The notes under the pieces are model-generated. The model saw nothing but the letters and a program-made list of their open reading frames with translations, made no database searches and was not told the DNA's origin. From Argopecten irradians (lineage: Eukaryota > Mollusca > Bivalvia > Pectinida > Pectinidae): DNA of 64,000 nucleotides. Each line of letters starts with the position of its first letter. The stretch's first letter is position 1. The DNA is taken from positions 59,985,467-60,049,466 of the forward strand of contig NC_091134.1 in the NCBI RefSeq assembly GCF_041381155.1. The letters run 5' to 3'. The position numbers and the translations under genes were made by a program. This document shows positions 1 through 12,509 of the stretch, one piece after another.

Positions 1-610
1 ATACAAATATTAAAAATAATTTATTGCATCCCGAAAAAAATCCGTGGCACTATGCCCTATGTAGAATGAAGTACTGATTACGCATGCACAAAGAGCACAT
101 TAAATTACTCTATATTATTTTTGTGTAAAGTAGACATATATATACAGTGCTATACACGATTAAACACCAATTATTGTTCAAATGATGAGTATCGTTTATG
201 CTCTGTCGGCGGTGAAGCATCTTTAAAGAAAATTAAACGAGGGGGAATTTTAGGCCTTACTGTATCGAACCACCTTAAATAAATAATTGTTATTTATTGT
301 TGTGAATCTAAGCTAAGAAGTCGTGTTATTTTCTTGATTTGGTTGCTTAGGCGAGCAAAGATCGAAACTTCGAGAAGAGTTTCATAAAATCATATTATAA
401 ATTAACTTTTTTCGATTTCATAATTACGAAAAATCGAAGAAATTCAACTTCAAAATACATCGAAAAAATCCAAAGTAAGCAGCCATTCTGTCCTACCATC
501 CCCGAGTCATGACGTCACGTTGTTTTTCCTGATGTCATATGATTGTTTCTGTCATGACACCACATAGGGTTTCCTGTCAGACACAGTCAATTAGTGACAT
601 AAGTCATAAG

Positions 611-659
<49 letters not shown>

Positions 660-1763
660 CATAATTAGCATTGCATCTGACAATATATCACAATAGAATA
701 CAAATTATGTGTAAATTATTTATTCTAAAATTGACATTTACATATTGTTGTACAGCTGCAATAGATCAATGACAAATTTAAATAGCGAGTGATCTAAGTA
801 TTGTATAATTGTTAATGTATACCCCATTCCATAAAAGGGTTAAGTCAATTTATTTCATTTTAAATGCATAACATAATCCGCAAAAAAATATCAATCTTTA
901 AATCTGTCGTCGTACCAAAGTGCACTGTTTTAATGTTCTTCTTAAGATTTCAATCAGAAAAAATCTAAACATCACAAGGAAGTCAGACTTTGCGAGATCA
1001 CAGTTCTCCTCGGCTAAATCCAAGAATGACTCTCATCTTTTTATCTGAAATGAAATAAGTAACACCTGAGAAAAAAGACACCCCGTTATCTCCTGACATG
1101 ATGTATGATTCTTTTTGGGGAAAATATGTTGTAAAAGAAATAAGACTTAGTCGAAGTAAAGATGATATGGATGGTAACTATACGGAAACTTTTGATAGAA
1201 CAATCAAATTAAGTAAAACTCCGAAGCTTATCGACATTCTGATGTCATCGCAAAGAACACCACAGTCGACCACAATGGCGGCCAGTTTAAAATGAAGGTA
1301 TGTCTACAAACATCGAGTTTCAACAACTTATATATCAATATTATGCAACAAATCAATATTTACAAATAGCCACAAAAAGTCATGTGATTGTTTCGTATCA
1401 TTGGCATTTTCCCTTTTTCAGGGGTTATACGCGTAATCTATTACGCATGAAGTTTAGAACCCTACGAACAAACTCGATTTATACAATATCAACCCTATAT
1501 TTCTTTACATCAGTTGACTTGTAAACAAATGAAGGATTCCTAAACCATATGAAATCCATTATAATCCGTAAAACAATTGCGGAAATACTTTTCACGTAAA
1601 CTACTGTAATGCATCTTGTAACGACCATTACTACTCTTTATGTACAATATGTGATCAGAGTATCAGATATTTAAGAAATGATTTTTATTGTGTGTTATTT
1701 ACTGGTGTGTAAACTGCATTTTTGTACAGATATTTTAAATGACGCGCGTTAACGTTTAAATGC
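1..1763. other. non-coding stretch with TA microsatellite
   Basis: AT-rich DNA downstream of the galactosyltransferase gene. It contains a (TA)n run near 614-655. About 60 bases at 172-235 resemble 52322-52380. The short ORFs at 1098-1524 have no recognisable features. The terminal galactosyltransferase exon could lie here but was not identified. Confidence 0.5.
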
Positions 1764-2807
1764 AGAAAGTTTGTTCATTTATCAAACGTCTGAATTACCC
1801 TAATATCTTTGCCAACATTGTAAAGGGAAAAAATGGAAAGTTTTCAAAGGCTACATGTATCAAAGCTTGGAAATTCATATAAATACTTTTACAAATACGA
1901 ATAAAGCTACACATATTTTGAAAAGTGCAATACTTACAATACATAGATTATTTTAAATTTACGCAGACAATTAAGAGCTCAAAATGAATTTTGTAAATAC
2001 TACCTGAAATCATTATATTCACATCAAAAGTGCAGTGAAATGTGTACATACGGTCAAACCATGAACCCAAGTTATGGTCTAACAAATTTCATTTCACATT
2101 TCTACAGTGTTATCAGTAATTGTAAAGTGATGTCTGCAGATATGTATCATCTAAACATACATAAAGGATAAAAGAGAACTATTGCAGTGAAAACAAATCT
2201 GTATGTAATTAAACTTTATAAGACATGCTATATTTTGTTTAGGCCCTTGAAGTTACAGCAAAGAAAACGTTACAAATAGTAACAAATAGAAAGTTTGTTC
2301 ATTTATCAAACGTCTGAATTACCCTAATATCTTTGCCAACATTGTAAAGGGAAAAAATGGAAAGTTTTCAAAGGCTACATGTATCAAAGCTTGGAAATTC
2401 ATATAAATACTTTTACAAATACGAATAAAGCTACACATATTTTGAAAAGTGCAATACTTACAATACATAGATTATTTTAAATTTACGCAGACAATTAAGA
2501 GCTCAAAATGAATTTTGTAAATACTACCTGAAATCATTATATTCACATCAAAAGTGCAGTGAAATGTGTACATACGGTCAAACCATGAACCCAAGTTATG
2601 GTCTAACAAATTTCATTTCACATTTCTACAGTGTTATCAGTAATTGTAAAGTGATGTCTGCAGATATGTATCATCTAAACATACATAAAGGATAAAAGAG
2701 AACTATTGCAGTGAAAACAAATCTGTATGTAATTAAACTTTATAAGACATGCTATATTTTGTTTAGGCCCTTGAAGTTACAGCAAAGAAAACGTTACAAA
2801 TAGTAAC
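1764..2807. repeat. 524-bp direct tandem duplication
   Basis: Bases 1764-2283 recur at 2288-2807, with a constant offset of 524. By eye the copies are identical, so the event is very recent or is an assembly artefact from two haplotypes. The right copy ends about 110 bases from the last visible B4GALT exon. Confidence 0.95.
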
Positions 2808-2918
2808 TTGTTGCAATATTGTACTTTTGGAATAAGACAATAGGAAACCAGAATAAGTGTATGCCGTATTGTTATATCCTACTCGGACAGGTGAGCGTAC
2901 AGGTGATTGGTAACTTAC

Positions 2919-3054
2919 CTTGTAGTCTGATTTCTGTACCGCTACAGACACCAATGTATACAGCTTATGATATGTTACATTTACCACCTTGTATTTTAAA
3001 CTGTTCAGACCGTCTGTTTTATATCGCTTTGTTGCTTGCTGCAATAGTTTGAAT
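2919..3054 (-). CDS. B4GALT coding exon 6 (not the last?)
   Basis: Residues 319-364: FKLLQQATKRYKTDGLNSLK, then YKVVNVTYHKLYTLVSVAV and QKSDYK. Most family members end shortly after LYT. Here a consensus donor follows DYK in phase 0. Reading through it adds about 48 residues, running into the duplicated DNA below 2807. Splicing to a short terminal exon is more likely. Confidence 0.88.
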
Positions 3055-6000
3055 CTAGAAGAAAAGACATAATAGATTTATAGATAACACGATACCAAAC
3101 TGATAATGAAGGCAGAAGTTTTAACGGATGGTTTTTCATCAATACATTTCCATTCCGGTTGCGCATTTATCCTTTTAATTTTTTCAGTAAGTTACGAAAG
3201 TAACATACATTAAGTTTTCATATTCACCTAACATCATCAATATTGGTAGGGCTTACAATTTCTTATTTCTGGCAATGTGTAAAAGATACAGTGATCGTTT
3301 AATTTTGTTAAGTTATGTTTGAATTACAATAACGGATATAAATCTGACTGAGGCTAGGTATTATTCAGTGTATGTCTTTGTACATTATATATGGATGAGG
3401 AGATAGTCGAAGAATGCAAACGCAAATTTGAAACAGATATCAGCACATACAACGATATAAGGCGACACGTTTATATAAGCATCAAAGGAAAACCGACCGT
3501 TTAGATCTAGAGAGGAAAAAAATTAACTCTGGACCTTTTCTAGGATCTTTTCTAGGATCGCTCTCCATTTGGATACTATAGAAATCCAATATAACTACGT
3601 ACTACCCATGATAACAATATAATTCCCTATTCCAATAGCTAATGAGAGGTCGAAATTTAGATATCTTATTCGAAAACCCTGTATCTATGAAAACTAGATT
3701 TCATATTTGAATATCTAATGAAATCGAGATTTCACACCCAAATAGCTAACGAGAAGTTGAAAATGTAGTTCCTGCTCCGATAGCTAGTGACAGGACGAAA
3801 ACAGTATTTTATATTCCAATAATTTATGAATGAGTGGGTGAGAATGTGATTCGCTATTTTCATAATTATTTAAAGAAATGTGATTCCTGATTCCAATTTC
3901 CGATGTTATGTCACGTCTGTTAACTTTCCCCAAGTATTTACACGGAAAGAACATATATGATGCATACATTTAATGTTAGTTAGTACATTAATATGATTTT
4001 GGATTCTTAGAATAATATTTTTCGCCGTATATAAGATTTGTTTATCTTTACCATATACCTGTACCTACCTATTAGGGTTCTGTGAGTTGCTGCTTTCATG
4101 GTTATGTTTGAACATTTTGTACCTTGCAATATTCATAGGATACCTTTCCACTCTGTATCCTTCAGCTCGGACCCTAGAATTATATACCAAACAAAGATAT
4201 TCAGGCAAAATACATCCATTAAATATTTTGTTGTATTTACTATAAAATTACATTGTGGATGTTGTATATATAGAGGCCCCTATTTCCCGAAACAGACTTA
4301 AGTCCAAAACTGACTTAACCCAAATTTTTTGACTTTAATACAAATTAAATGTCTGCATTTTTTGAGAAATCGGAGCCTGAAGAGGACCATTTGGCTGGTC
4401 TATGTCGTCATGGTTGTAACTGGTTTAGAAACATAGTTTTTTTAGTTAGATTCAACTAAAACGAAATCAGTTTCAAATACTAATGGTATTTGGTTGCTCT
4501 GTGGGCATCCTACATCCGTTAAAATCTCACCACCTCCATCTCTTTACATGATGGTCAAATGCGATTACTTTAAGAATTTTATCTTTTCACTTTTTCGTAA
4601 CTGATTAAAATGTTCATTTCCTAATATTCCTCTTTACTGTTGACCTTGTGTGCAAGGCTTTGGGTTCTGTCCCTTGACTGAGACACATCGTTGTGTATGG
4701 AAGTGGTAAATGGAAGCGGCAACCTCTATTCCTTTTAAAGATGATTGGGCGGTTGCCCGGCAATCAGGTATGGGGTGCTGTTGGAAGTCTTAGTCAGTAT
4801 ACTTTGGTGAAATAGCACAACAAGACACGGCATGGCTCCCAAAACAAACAAACACCACACGCAACGCATTGCATATAGGAGAGCCGTCCTCAAAGTACAA
4901 AATCTGTTAGAAGGACGGAATATCAATCCACCGACCACTATGATCGTATAGAATTATGGAATAAAGTTGTATTATCTCACCTTGCACTGATATCATCGTC
5001 TTCTCCTCCCCATCCAAAATATTTGTTCGAGAATCCGTTTATCTTTAAAAAGGCATCTTTGGATATTTGCGATACACCTCCGAATATATTACCATAAGGC
5101 AGTCTGAAACATAATTCTAGTAACTTACTCATTCACGCATCACATGATTTCAAATACTTTAAAATAAATGAAGTGAAGTGTCTGATGTTTGTTTTAGAAA
5201 AAAATATGCCATAAATAAAACTAGACGATTGTAAATAACGGGGAAACAGAAATGAAATATTACTGTTACGCTTGAGAAATTGGTTGCAAAAAATTAACTA
5301 GATAAATATTTAAAACAATAACAACAGAAATGTTGCTGGAAAGTGTAATTGCTGCGATAGAAACCAATAAGGCCTGAAGGGGGATAAGATTATACAATTA
5401 AATAAATTATCAATGAATTATGTGAGTGAAACACGGGGATATCAGGATGTGTAATACCGTTAAACAACATGGTATTGTCTTGGAACGTTAACTTTAGAGA
5501 AAGAATATGATTAGTCACAGCTGTACCAATAACATATGGTCCATGGGTTGTTCCGCTTCTGTCTGATGTATCATCGATTACGCTCAAATGACGATATTGA
5601 TACATCGTTATATAGGTATATGCTTTGATCCTTTATATCAATCATTATGAAATCTTGATATAAATGCAAATTAAGATTTCATTATATATATATATATATA
5701 GCATAGAGACCTATAACGATGTTATTGTAACATATTTATCATAATTCGATTTGTTGGATTTTTACGGTAGACACAAAAGAAAAATAATACTCGGTGAGAT
5801 ACGTTGCCATTTGATATGATCAAACCACAAAAATATCACCATGTTTTATATGTTTTTCTTCTTTAATCTTATGAACGGGGTATAAATACTGTATAACATA
5901 CAGCTGCCAGCTTAGAAATAACAAACGTCTGAAAGATATCTAACAATGTGTCTTCATTAGTGAATCATGTCTACAATCTAATCACCCTAGCTGTTACATG

Positions 6001-9000
6001 AAGTTTATATAATTAAGGATACTATTACATGTTTTATATGATAAGCCTAACTAAATTTTATCTTGTGAAAAACCATGGATGATAAGATATACAGCAATAA
6101 AATATGTTTTACCTATATTGAAATTTATCAATAGCTGCCGACAGATGGCGTGGCTGTTCTCCACATCCGTAATGGATTCGATCGTCTTCCGGTATAAGGT
6201 CGACATCATGAAACACGAAGCAATTGTAGTCATATATCTTCACAGATTCGGCATAACCAATGTTCATCAACAGTGCTCGGTTAAAAGTGTTGTTCCCGGA
6301 CTGTTTTCAAAAACCATAAAAATCCCATTTTAATATATATAAACAAAAGATGGCACTTAATCGTAATATTGGATGTCGTTGTAGTCGTCCTCTTTAATGT
6401 TTTATTATATGATCATATTTTTGGTACACATAAAATATTACAAATCTTTCACTAAAAAAATTAAACACAAAATCAGGAAACAGTTCAGCCCTTCACACCA
6501 TGTGCTAAACAATATGTCCTATGTGTAAATTGATCTTGATTTTATGTTAAGAACTAAATGGGGTTTGATCTTGATTTTATGTTAAGAACTACATGGAGTT
6601 TGATCTTGATTTTATGTTAAGAACTACATGGAGTTTGATCTTGATTTTATGTTAAGAACTACATGGGGTTTGATCTTGATTCTATGTTAAGAACTAAATG
6701 GGGTTTGATCTTGATTCTATGTTAAGAACTAAATGGGGTTTGATCTTGATTTTATGTTAAGAACTACATGGAGTTTGATCTTGATTTTATGTTAAGAACT
6801 ACATGGGGTTTGATCTTGATTTTATGTTAAGAACTACATGGGGTTTGATCTTGATTTTATGTTAAGAACTACATGGAGTTTGATCTTGATTCTATGTTAA
6901 GAACTACATGGGGTTTGATCTTGATTTTATATTAAGAACTACATGGGGTTTGATCTTGATTCTATGTTAAGAACTACATGGGGTTTGATCTTGATTTTAT
7001 GTTAAGAACTACATGGAGTTTGATCTTGATTCTATGTTAAGAACTACATGGGGTTTGATCTTGATTTTATGTTAAGAACTACATGGGATTTGATCTTGAT
7101 TCTATGTTAAGAACTACATGGAGTTTGATCTTGATTTTATGTTAAGAACTACATGGAGTTTGATCTTGATTTTATGTTAAGAACTACATGGGGTTTGATC
7201 TTGATTCTATGTTAAGAACTAAATGGGGTTTGATCTTGATTCTATGTTAAGAACTAAATGGGGTTTGATCTTGATTTTATGTTAAGAACTAAATGGGGTT
7301 TGGTCTTGATTTTATGTTAAGAACTACATGGGGTTTGATCTTGATTTTATGTTAAGAACTACATGGAGTTTGATCTTGATTCTATGTTAAGAACTACATG
7401 GAGTTTGATCTTGATTCTATGTTAAGAACTAAATGGGGTTTGATCTTGATTCTATGTTAAGAACTACATGGGGTTTGATCTTGATTTTATGTTAAGAACT
7501 ACATGGGATTTGCCACGAATTGTATTCCACCACTGTAACGATGTAACTTCTACTTTAGAAGAAAGATACTTAATGATACATTACAAAACTAAAACAAATA
7601 CACTTGTTACCGACTAATTAGCTATGAAACAAAGTTGAGGATGATTTCAACATAATGATGGAATGATGATTACTTAGAAACAAATTGCAACGATGCATCA
7701 TACATTTCACATGAATAAACCGATTATAATCAACGCATGTTTAGACTTTATGGACTACACAAATTGGATGTTGATAGGCATCTTTATAATGTTTCATTTG
7801 CTAGATAGTAATAAATAACTCATCTGTATAATGTTCCATTAGCTAGATAGTAATAAATAACTCATCTGTATAATGTTCCATTTGCTAGATAGTAATAGAT
7901 AACTGTCTTGATAGAAATTAGCTTGTGAGAAGGTCAATGGATGTTAAAATGGTATTAATATAAACTTTTTATTCATTCAATTATCAGGCGTACAATACAA
8001 AACAATCAAATAGATATACATGTAACATGAAATGGATTCAGAAACAAGTGTTTACACTTATATTAATCCGTCTCCATTTTAGAACCATCAGTTCTGTACG
8101 GTAATTAAGTGGGAGAATGAATATGAAATTTAGGTATTAGGAAATGAAGAGATGAAAAGGGGAAGAGAAAAAGAGAGACTGCCAATGCCATTGTTCACTT
8201 TAAATAAATACAACTGTGAAACGATAACTACAGAAATGAATCATAGAATCAATCGAATCTCTTGGAGCCGATAATGGATTGTTGGACACATGTAAAAATC
8301 AAAGAATGTTAGTCAATGGTTAAATCATTGTCGCCAAAAAGTGATAGTTCTGTTGTAATAGGATGATTTAGGACAGTAAAGGAACTATTACGAAGATCGG
8401 AAAAAAGTCTACAATGTAATAAATAAAATGTTCGTTTTTTCATCAATTTGACAGTAGGAGGAAAGTGGACTGTTTATTAGATTCCTACGGATCAAATAAT
8501 ACTTAAGTGAACTGCACTCCATCCTCAGTCTCGCATGATGAATCTGACCCAATCTAATGCCGATAAGATAATATGGTGGGACTTGGAATTTTTGTACGTT
8601 TAAATGAGTTTTAAGTTTTGTTATTAAGGGACTGATTTTGATTTCAGGAAGTGCATTCCAAAGATTTATTACAGATGGCAGAAAGGATTTCATGAAAAGG
8701 CTTGTGCGACAGGAAGGTGGACGGAAGTTATTACCTAATCTATTATTATGATCATGAATATTGTTGTTGCGCTGGGGAAGTATTTCTTGAAGATACTGTG
8801 GAAGGAGACCATGAACTATTTTATGAAAGTGGATAATCTTGTGATGTTTACGTCTTTGGGGAAGCCAGCCTGTCTCGAGATATAGTTTTACCCTACTAAG
8901 AAGTCTAGTTGCACCAGTAACTATCCATGTTGCTTCTGATTGGAGATCTTCTAACATATCTGATTGAGGTTTGGTAAGGTTGTCCCATATTGTGTCGCCA

Positions 9001-12000
9001 TATTCAAACATTGGACGAATCAGAGAAAACATACAGATTGAAGGAATGCACGATCTAAAGTGAACTTAAATTTACGTTTAGTTTGGGTGAAATTTTTGAT
9101 TTGAGGAAATGGATGTGAAGTGTCCACCCACCATCTCCCGAAAGAAATAAACCAAGATGTTTATGTGAGGTAACAGCAGTAAGTAAGGTATTATTCATAT
9201 TTAAAGGAGGATTAAGCGGGATATTATTCTTTCTAGATATTAATAAGGTTTCTGTTTTTGCCGGATTGAATTTAATCAACCACTTAGTTGACCATTCATC
9301 ATTTTTTCTTAGATCGTGATTAAGAATATCTGCAGTATTTCCAACTGTATCAACAATGACGTATAATGAGGTATCGTCTGCAAATAACTTTATATTAGCT
9401 CTTATGTCTTCCACAATATAATTTATGAATACCAAAAACAAAAGTGGGCCATTAATTGAACTCTGGGGTACTCCGGCTTTTACATTTGACCAATTAGAAA
9501 ACTTACCATTAATTACTACTCTTTGTTTGCGATAGAAAGATAATTGCTGAACCAATTAAGAAGAGACCCTCTTATCCCAACACATGACAGTTTGCATAAG
9601 AGCCCTTTGTGCCAAACACGATCAAAGGCTTTGCTAACATAAAAAATACCATTGTTATTTCTTTACCGTTATCTCATTCAGATAAAATATCATGAGTGAT
9701 AGCCAGTTGTTGATTTACCGGTAAATCCCCATGTTTAAATCCAGATTGGTAAGGGGATAGCATAGAGTGGGTGTGTAAGATGTTGTAGACATATTTAAAG
9801 ACACATCTTTCCATGAGTTTACAAATAATAGACAGTAATGAAATAGGTCTGTAGTTAGTTAAGATGGATTTACTTTCTTTTTTGTGCACAGGCGTGACAT
9901 AAGCTGATTTCCATTATGAAGATGAAGGAAAGATACCAGGTTGGAGAAATTTGTTAAATAGAGAACAAAGAGGTTTACATATAATATCAGCAGATTCCCT
10001 GAGTAATCTAGCATTTATAAGATCAGGACCAATAGCTTTAGAACAGTCAAGCTTCAAAATTGCATCCTTAACATCAGTAGGAGTTATGTCAATATTAGAT
10101 AGATTGTGATTATGCCCATAGTCAATGTTAGGCAAAACAGTGTCAGTATCATCAATATTGGACTGGGAACAGAAAAAAAAACATTGAATAAACAAGCTTT
10201 TTCGAAATCATCAGAAATACAGGTGTCATTATGAAGTAGTGGGGGTATTGCGGAATTTTTACGATTAGGAAGTAATGAGTATACAGCTTTCTTACACTTC
10301 TTTACACTGAGATTAGAGGGTTTCCGAAGGTTTCCACAAAGATTATTGACATAAGCGATTTTAGCCTGTTTGATAGAATTGATACATTTATTACAAATTT
10401 GGCAGAAATTTGACCAGTGAGCATCTGTAGAAGAACGTTTGACTCTTTTGTGGGCACGTTTTCGTTTACGAATTAACCTTTTGATTTCATTTGACATCCA
10501 GGGCACTTCGAATGATCGTATAGTAATGGTTTTGTTAGTTATACAGGATTTAGATATTTCAAGCAACGTCTCTGTAAATTTTTTAACTGAGTCGTTAATA
10601 TCATCAACGTCGATAAATTTATTCCAGTAAACATAATTCAATTTCCCTCTAAATAAATCATAATGACCCTTATCGAAGAGCCAAATTTTACGTTTAAAAC
10701 TTTGCTGAATTGGTTTAATTATGTTAAAAGAACAGAAAGTAGGAGAGTGGTATCTAACCGGTTGGTCGAGGAAGCTCTCTCCAACAATACATTTATTAAT
10801 TATGTTACTGTCACTAACACACACAATATCTAACAGTGAGTTAGAGGATTCAAATTAAATTTTCACTGAAATTATATGATGACAGAAGAAACATGATACC
10901 TGTTCGATAACGTAAATGCCGTAATTAATCTGCTGTCGCTGTAGAAACGGATGGATGTTGTATAGAAATGTCTTAAGCTGGTCCTGTCTATTCCTGTATG
11001 GTATGATCACAGCCACTCTGTGCCTACTGTGGCATTCCACTGGAGAGTAACGACCACCAGACTGCACCCACGAGTACTCCTTCTCTATATCAGGAAAAGA
11101 CGGCGATTTCTTATAAGTAGCCAACGGACCAACTGTAACAAATATATATATATATATAAACTGTAACAAACATATGATGAAAGTTATGCTTCAGTCATAT
11201 AAATATTCAAATCTATTGTGCATTGTGAAGAAATAAACATCTAATCCTTAATATATACATTGACAAATCCTATATTATCAGCAGTGTGGTATAGTGTCCA
11301 TAGACAACATGTGGGTTTCCGAATGGAAATACAAATGTAAATACATGAGGTGATATAAATGTGTCACCATTGTCTTAAAATTATAAATTTCCTTACTAAC
11401 ACTATACGCCAATACCATATTTAAACCCTTCATCCTCCTTGTTTGAGACCATGCCAATTACACGGCTTATTATTATATTAATCAATTTGTCCTCCCTCAA
11501 AACCAAATAGCATACTCATCATGGTCTACACACTTTCTATTTAACTTCATGATGACGTTTCCTGTGATAATCATTTAAGTAATTGTCTTCATCTCCTTCC
11601 AAAACGCTTGCATAACATTGCTGAGATTAATAGGACAATAAGTTTGACTTATTTCATTTTGTAATATCTGTTATGTTTCCATGGTAATGGTTATTGGAAT
11701 ATACGTGACGTTTCGAATCATAGACATCAATATGTTATATCAATTAAGCAAGTTTGAAGCAACCAGAATCAACCAAATGATATATATCATCCTTCAAAAA
11801 TACTGTATATCATACAAACCTCCAGTTAGTTCTATTAAAATTATTATTAGAAATTTGTGATACAGTCATAAATTCTAAAGATATAAATTTTTCACCTATC
11901 GACTAAGTAAGAATAAAATTGATCGAAAGAAAAAATAATAGTTATTGACCATTTTATCAATGTGTATGCCGAATTACCATGGTGATAAGAGATAAATAAC

Positions 12001-12507
12001 CTTGAAGTAGTGTTATCATCTCTATTATATTATATAAAAGGATCAAAATATGTTTCCTTGATGCAAAGCATACATTAAACAGCTGAAATTGTAAATTTGC
12101 CCAAGTTTTGCTGTCATGGTTAAAATTAATACTTTACCTAATTTAGGGGGTTTCTCTGGGCAATCAGGTAGCAGGTTCGTAGTAGAGTTTGATGTTAAAT
12201 TTATACTTCCATTTATGTGTACACTTCCGTTGAATTGTCTAACGATTCTGTCTACTTCCTTTGATATGTTCTCACTGTAAGTAATCAGGTTATCCATCCT
12301 CGAATGAATTCCGTAATATCCAATGTTTTCAAACAACAAATACACCACCAGATTAATAGCCGTTAACACTAAAATGGCAACTAGGCCGCTTTTAAAGGCG
12401 TCACTTCTAGAACAATTCGATAAACATCGACTGTGGTCTGCCATTCTGTGAATAGTACCTTATTTTGGTCCCTTGTTTGTACCAGAAGAAAAATATTTTC
12501 AAGAGAC
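2919..12507 (-). CDS. beta-1,4-galactosyltransferase, six coding exons visible
   Basis: Golgi type II membrane enzyme of the B4GALT family (GT7), which transfers galactose from UDP-Gal to terminal GlcNAc, or to xylose or glucose in some subfamilies. Coding exons on the minus strand are 12444-12138, 11132-10900, 6300-6113, 5103-4981, 4173-4069 and 3054-2919. Every junction is GT-AG and phases match (1,0,2,2,2,0), giving 364 residues. Residues 1-17 are cytoplasmic, about 18-40 is the signal anchor, and a stem with several N-glycosylation sequons follows to about 100. Family motifs in order: CPE..P.LVGP, FNRA, the DVD metal site at 212-214 (FHDVDLIPEDD), and WGGEDDD at 274-280, ending with RFKLL and DGLNSLKY. 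The start follows a likely 5'UTR exon with an acceptor at 12508-12509. The last visible exon ends in a strong donor (AAG|GTAAGT), so a short terminal exon probably lies below 2919. The B4GALT number cannot be fixed. Confidence 0.93.
3625..3920. repeat. degenerate tandem repeat, unit about 35-40 bp
   Basis: Diverged units follow the pattern ATTCC.ATTCCAATAGCTAA, then TGAGAGGTCGAAA. About seven or eight imperfect copies lie in B4GALT intron 5. The age must be considerable, given the divergence between units. Confidence 0.6.
4069..4173 (-). CDS. B4GALT coding exon 5
   Basis: A 105-base exon with no start codon of its own, found by phase and motif. It reads VRAEGYRVERYPMNIARYKM, then FKH and NSQNPN, matching the family segment with R.....I.RY.M..H....N..NP. 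Acceptor AATTCTAG, donor AATAG|GTAGGT. It starts and ends in the phases required by its neighbours. Confidence 0.88.
4640..4945 (+). mobile_element. possible tRNA-derived SINE
   Basis: The stretch has a B-box-like GGGTTCTGTCCC near 4661, followed by a compact non-AT-rich body unlike its surroundings. The reverse-strand ORF here is a by-product. No poly-A tail or target duplication was identified. It lies in B4GALT intron 4. Confidence 0.4.
4981..5103 (-). CDS. B4GALT coding exon 4 with WGGEDDD
   Basis: Residues 243-283: LPYGNIFGGVSQISKDAF, then INGFSNKYFGWGGEDDDIS. WGGEDDD is the acceptor-sugar and catalytic signature of GT7 enzymes. Acceptor ATGTTTCAG, donor GCAAG|GTGAGA. Confidence 0.93.
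6113..6300 (-). CDS. B4GALT coding exon 3 with DVD metal site
   Basis: Residues 181-242 plus two bases: SGNNTFNRALLMNIGY, then the FHDVDLIPEDD metal-binding and catalytic block, then YGCGEQPRHLS and DKFQY. Acceptor AAAACAG, donor TATAG|GTAAAA. It joins the next exon as DKFQYRLPY, exactly the family pattern. Confidence 0.93.
6531..7512 (+). repeat. 36-bp minisatellite, about 27 copies
   Basis: The unit starts TGATCTTGATTTTATGTTAA and ends GAACTACATGGGGTTT. Variation is limited to a few positions (T/C in GATT.TATG, A/C in ACTA.ATGG, A/G in TGG.GTTT). It lies in B4GALT intron 2. The units are very similar, so the array is young. Confidence 0.95.
7779..7905 (+). repeat. 42-bp tandem repeat, three copies
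   Basis: CTAGATAGTAATAAATAACT recurs at 7801, 7843 and 7885, a 42-base period, within B4GALT intron 2. Confidence 0.85.
8340..10855 (-). mobile_element. 5'-truncated LINE (CR1/Jockey-like) in B4GALT intron 2
   Basis: Non-LTR retrotransposon in the same orientation as the host gene. Pieces in order: the end of an endonuclease domain (NSLLDIVCVSDSNI, 10850-10700); a basic linker (KRLIRKRKRAHKRVKR); reverse transcriptase blocks NYRPISLLSIICKLMERCVF (about 9850), GVPQSSINGPLLFLVFINY and LFADDTSLY (9470-9340); and a C-terminal part with LWNALPEIK and QIHHARLRMECSS. Frames change several times, so it is inactive. The first two thirds of the 5' end are missing, as is typical after incomplete reverse transcription. 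The 3' limit is uncertain. Confidence 0.88.
10900..11132 (-). CDS. B4GALT coding exon 2
   Basis: Residues 103-180, from LVGPLATYKK through the conserved HRVAVIIPYRNRQDQL block, where UDP-galactose binding begins in the family, to IYVIEQ. The acceptor is TTTGTTACAG and the donor CAG|GTATCA, phase 0. The donor lies only about 45 bases from the start of an intronic LINE. Confidence 0.93.
12138..12444 (-). CDS. B4GALT coding exon 1: signal anchor and stem
   Basis: Encodes residues 1-102 plus one base. It starts MADHSRC and has a hydrophobic anchor (GLVAILVLTAINLVVYLLF). A glycosylation-rich stem follows, with NIS, NGS, NGS, NLT and NST sequons, ending at CPEKPPKL. The donor is TTAG|GTAAAG (phase 1). 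Reading past the donor gives a tail to 12043 that has no family resemblance. Confidence 0.9.
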
Positions 12508-12509
12508 CT

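Noticed and set aside
2819-3052. Plus ORF of 77 codons
   Set aside because: Antisense shadow of the last visible galactosyltransferase exon.
5390-5605. Minus ORF in B4GALT intron 3 as an extra exon
   Set aside because: Exons on either side already join in phase as DKFQY-R-LPY, and the ORF has no family resemblance.
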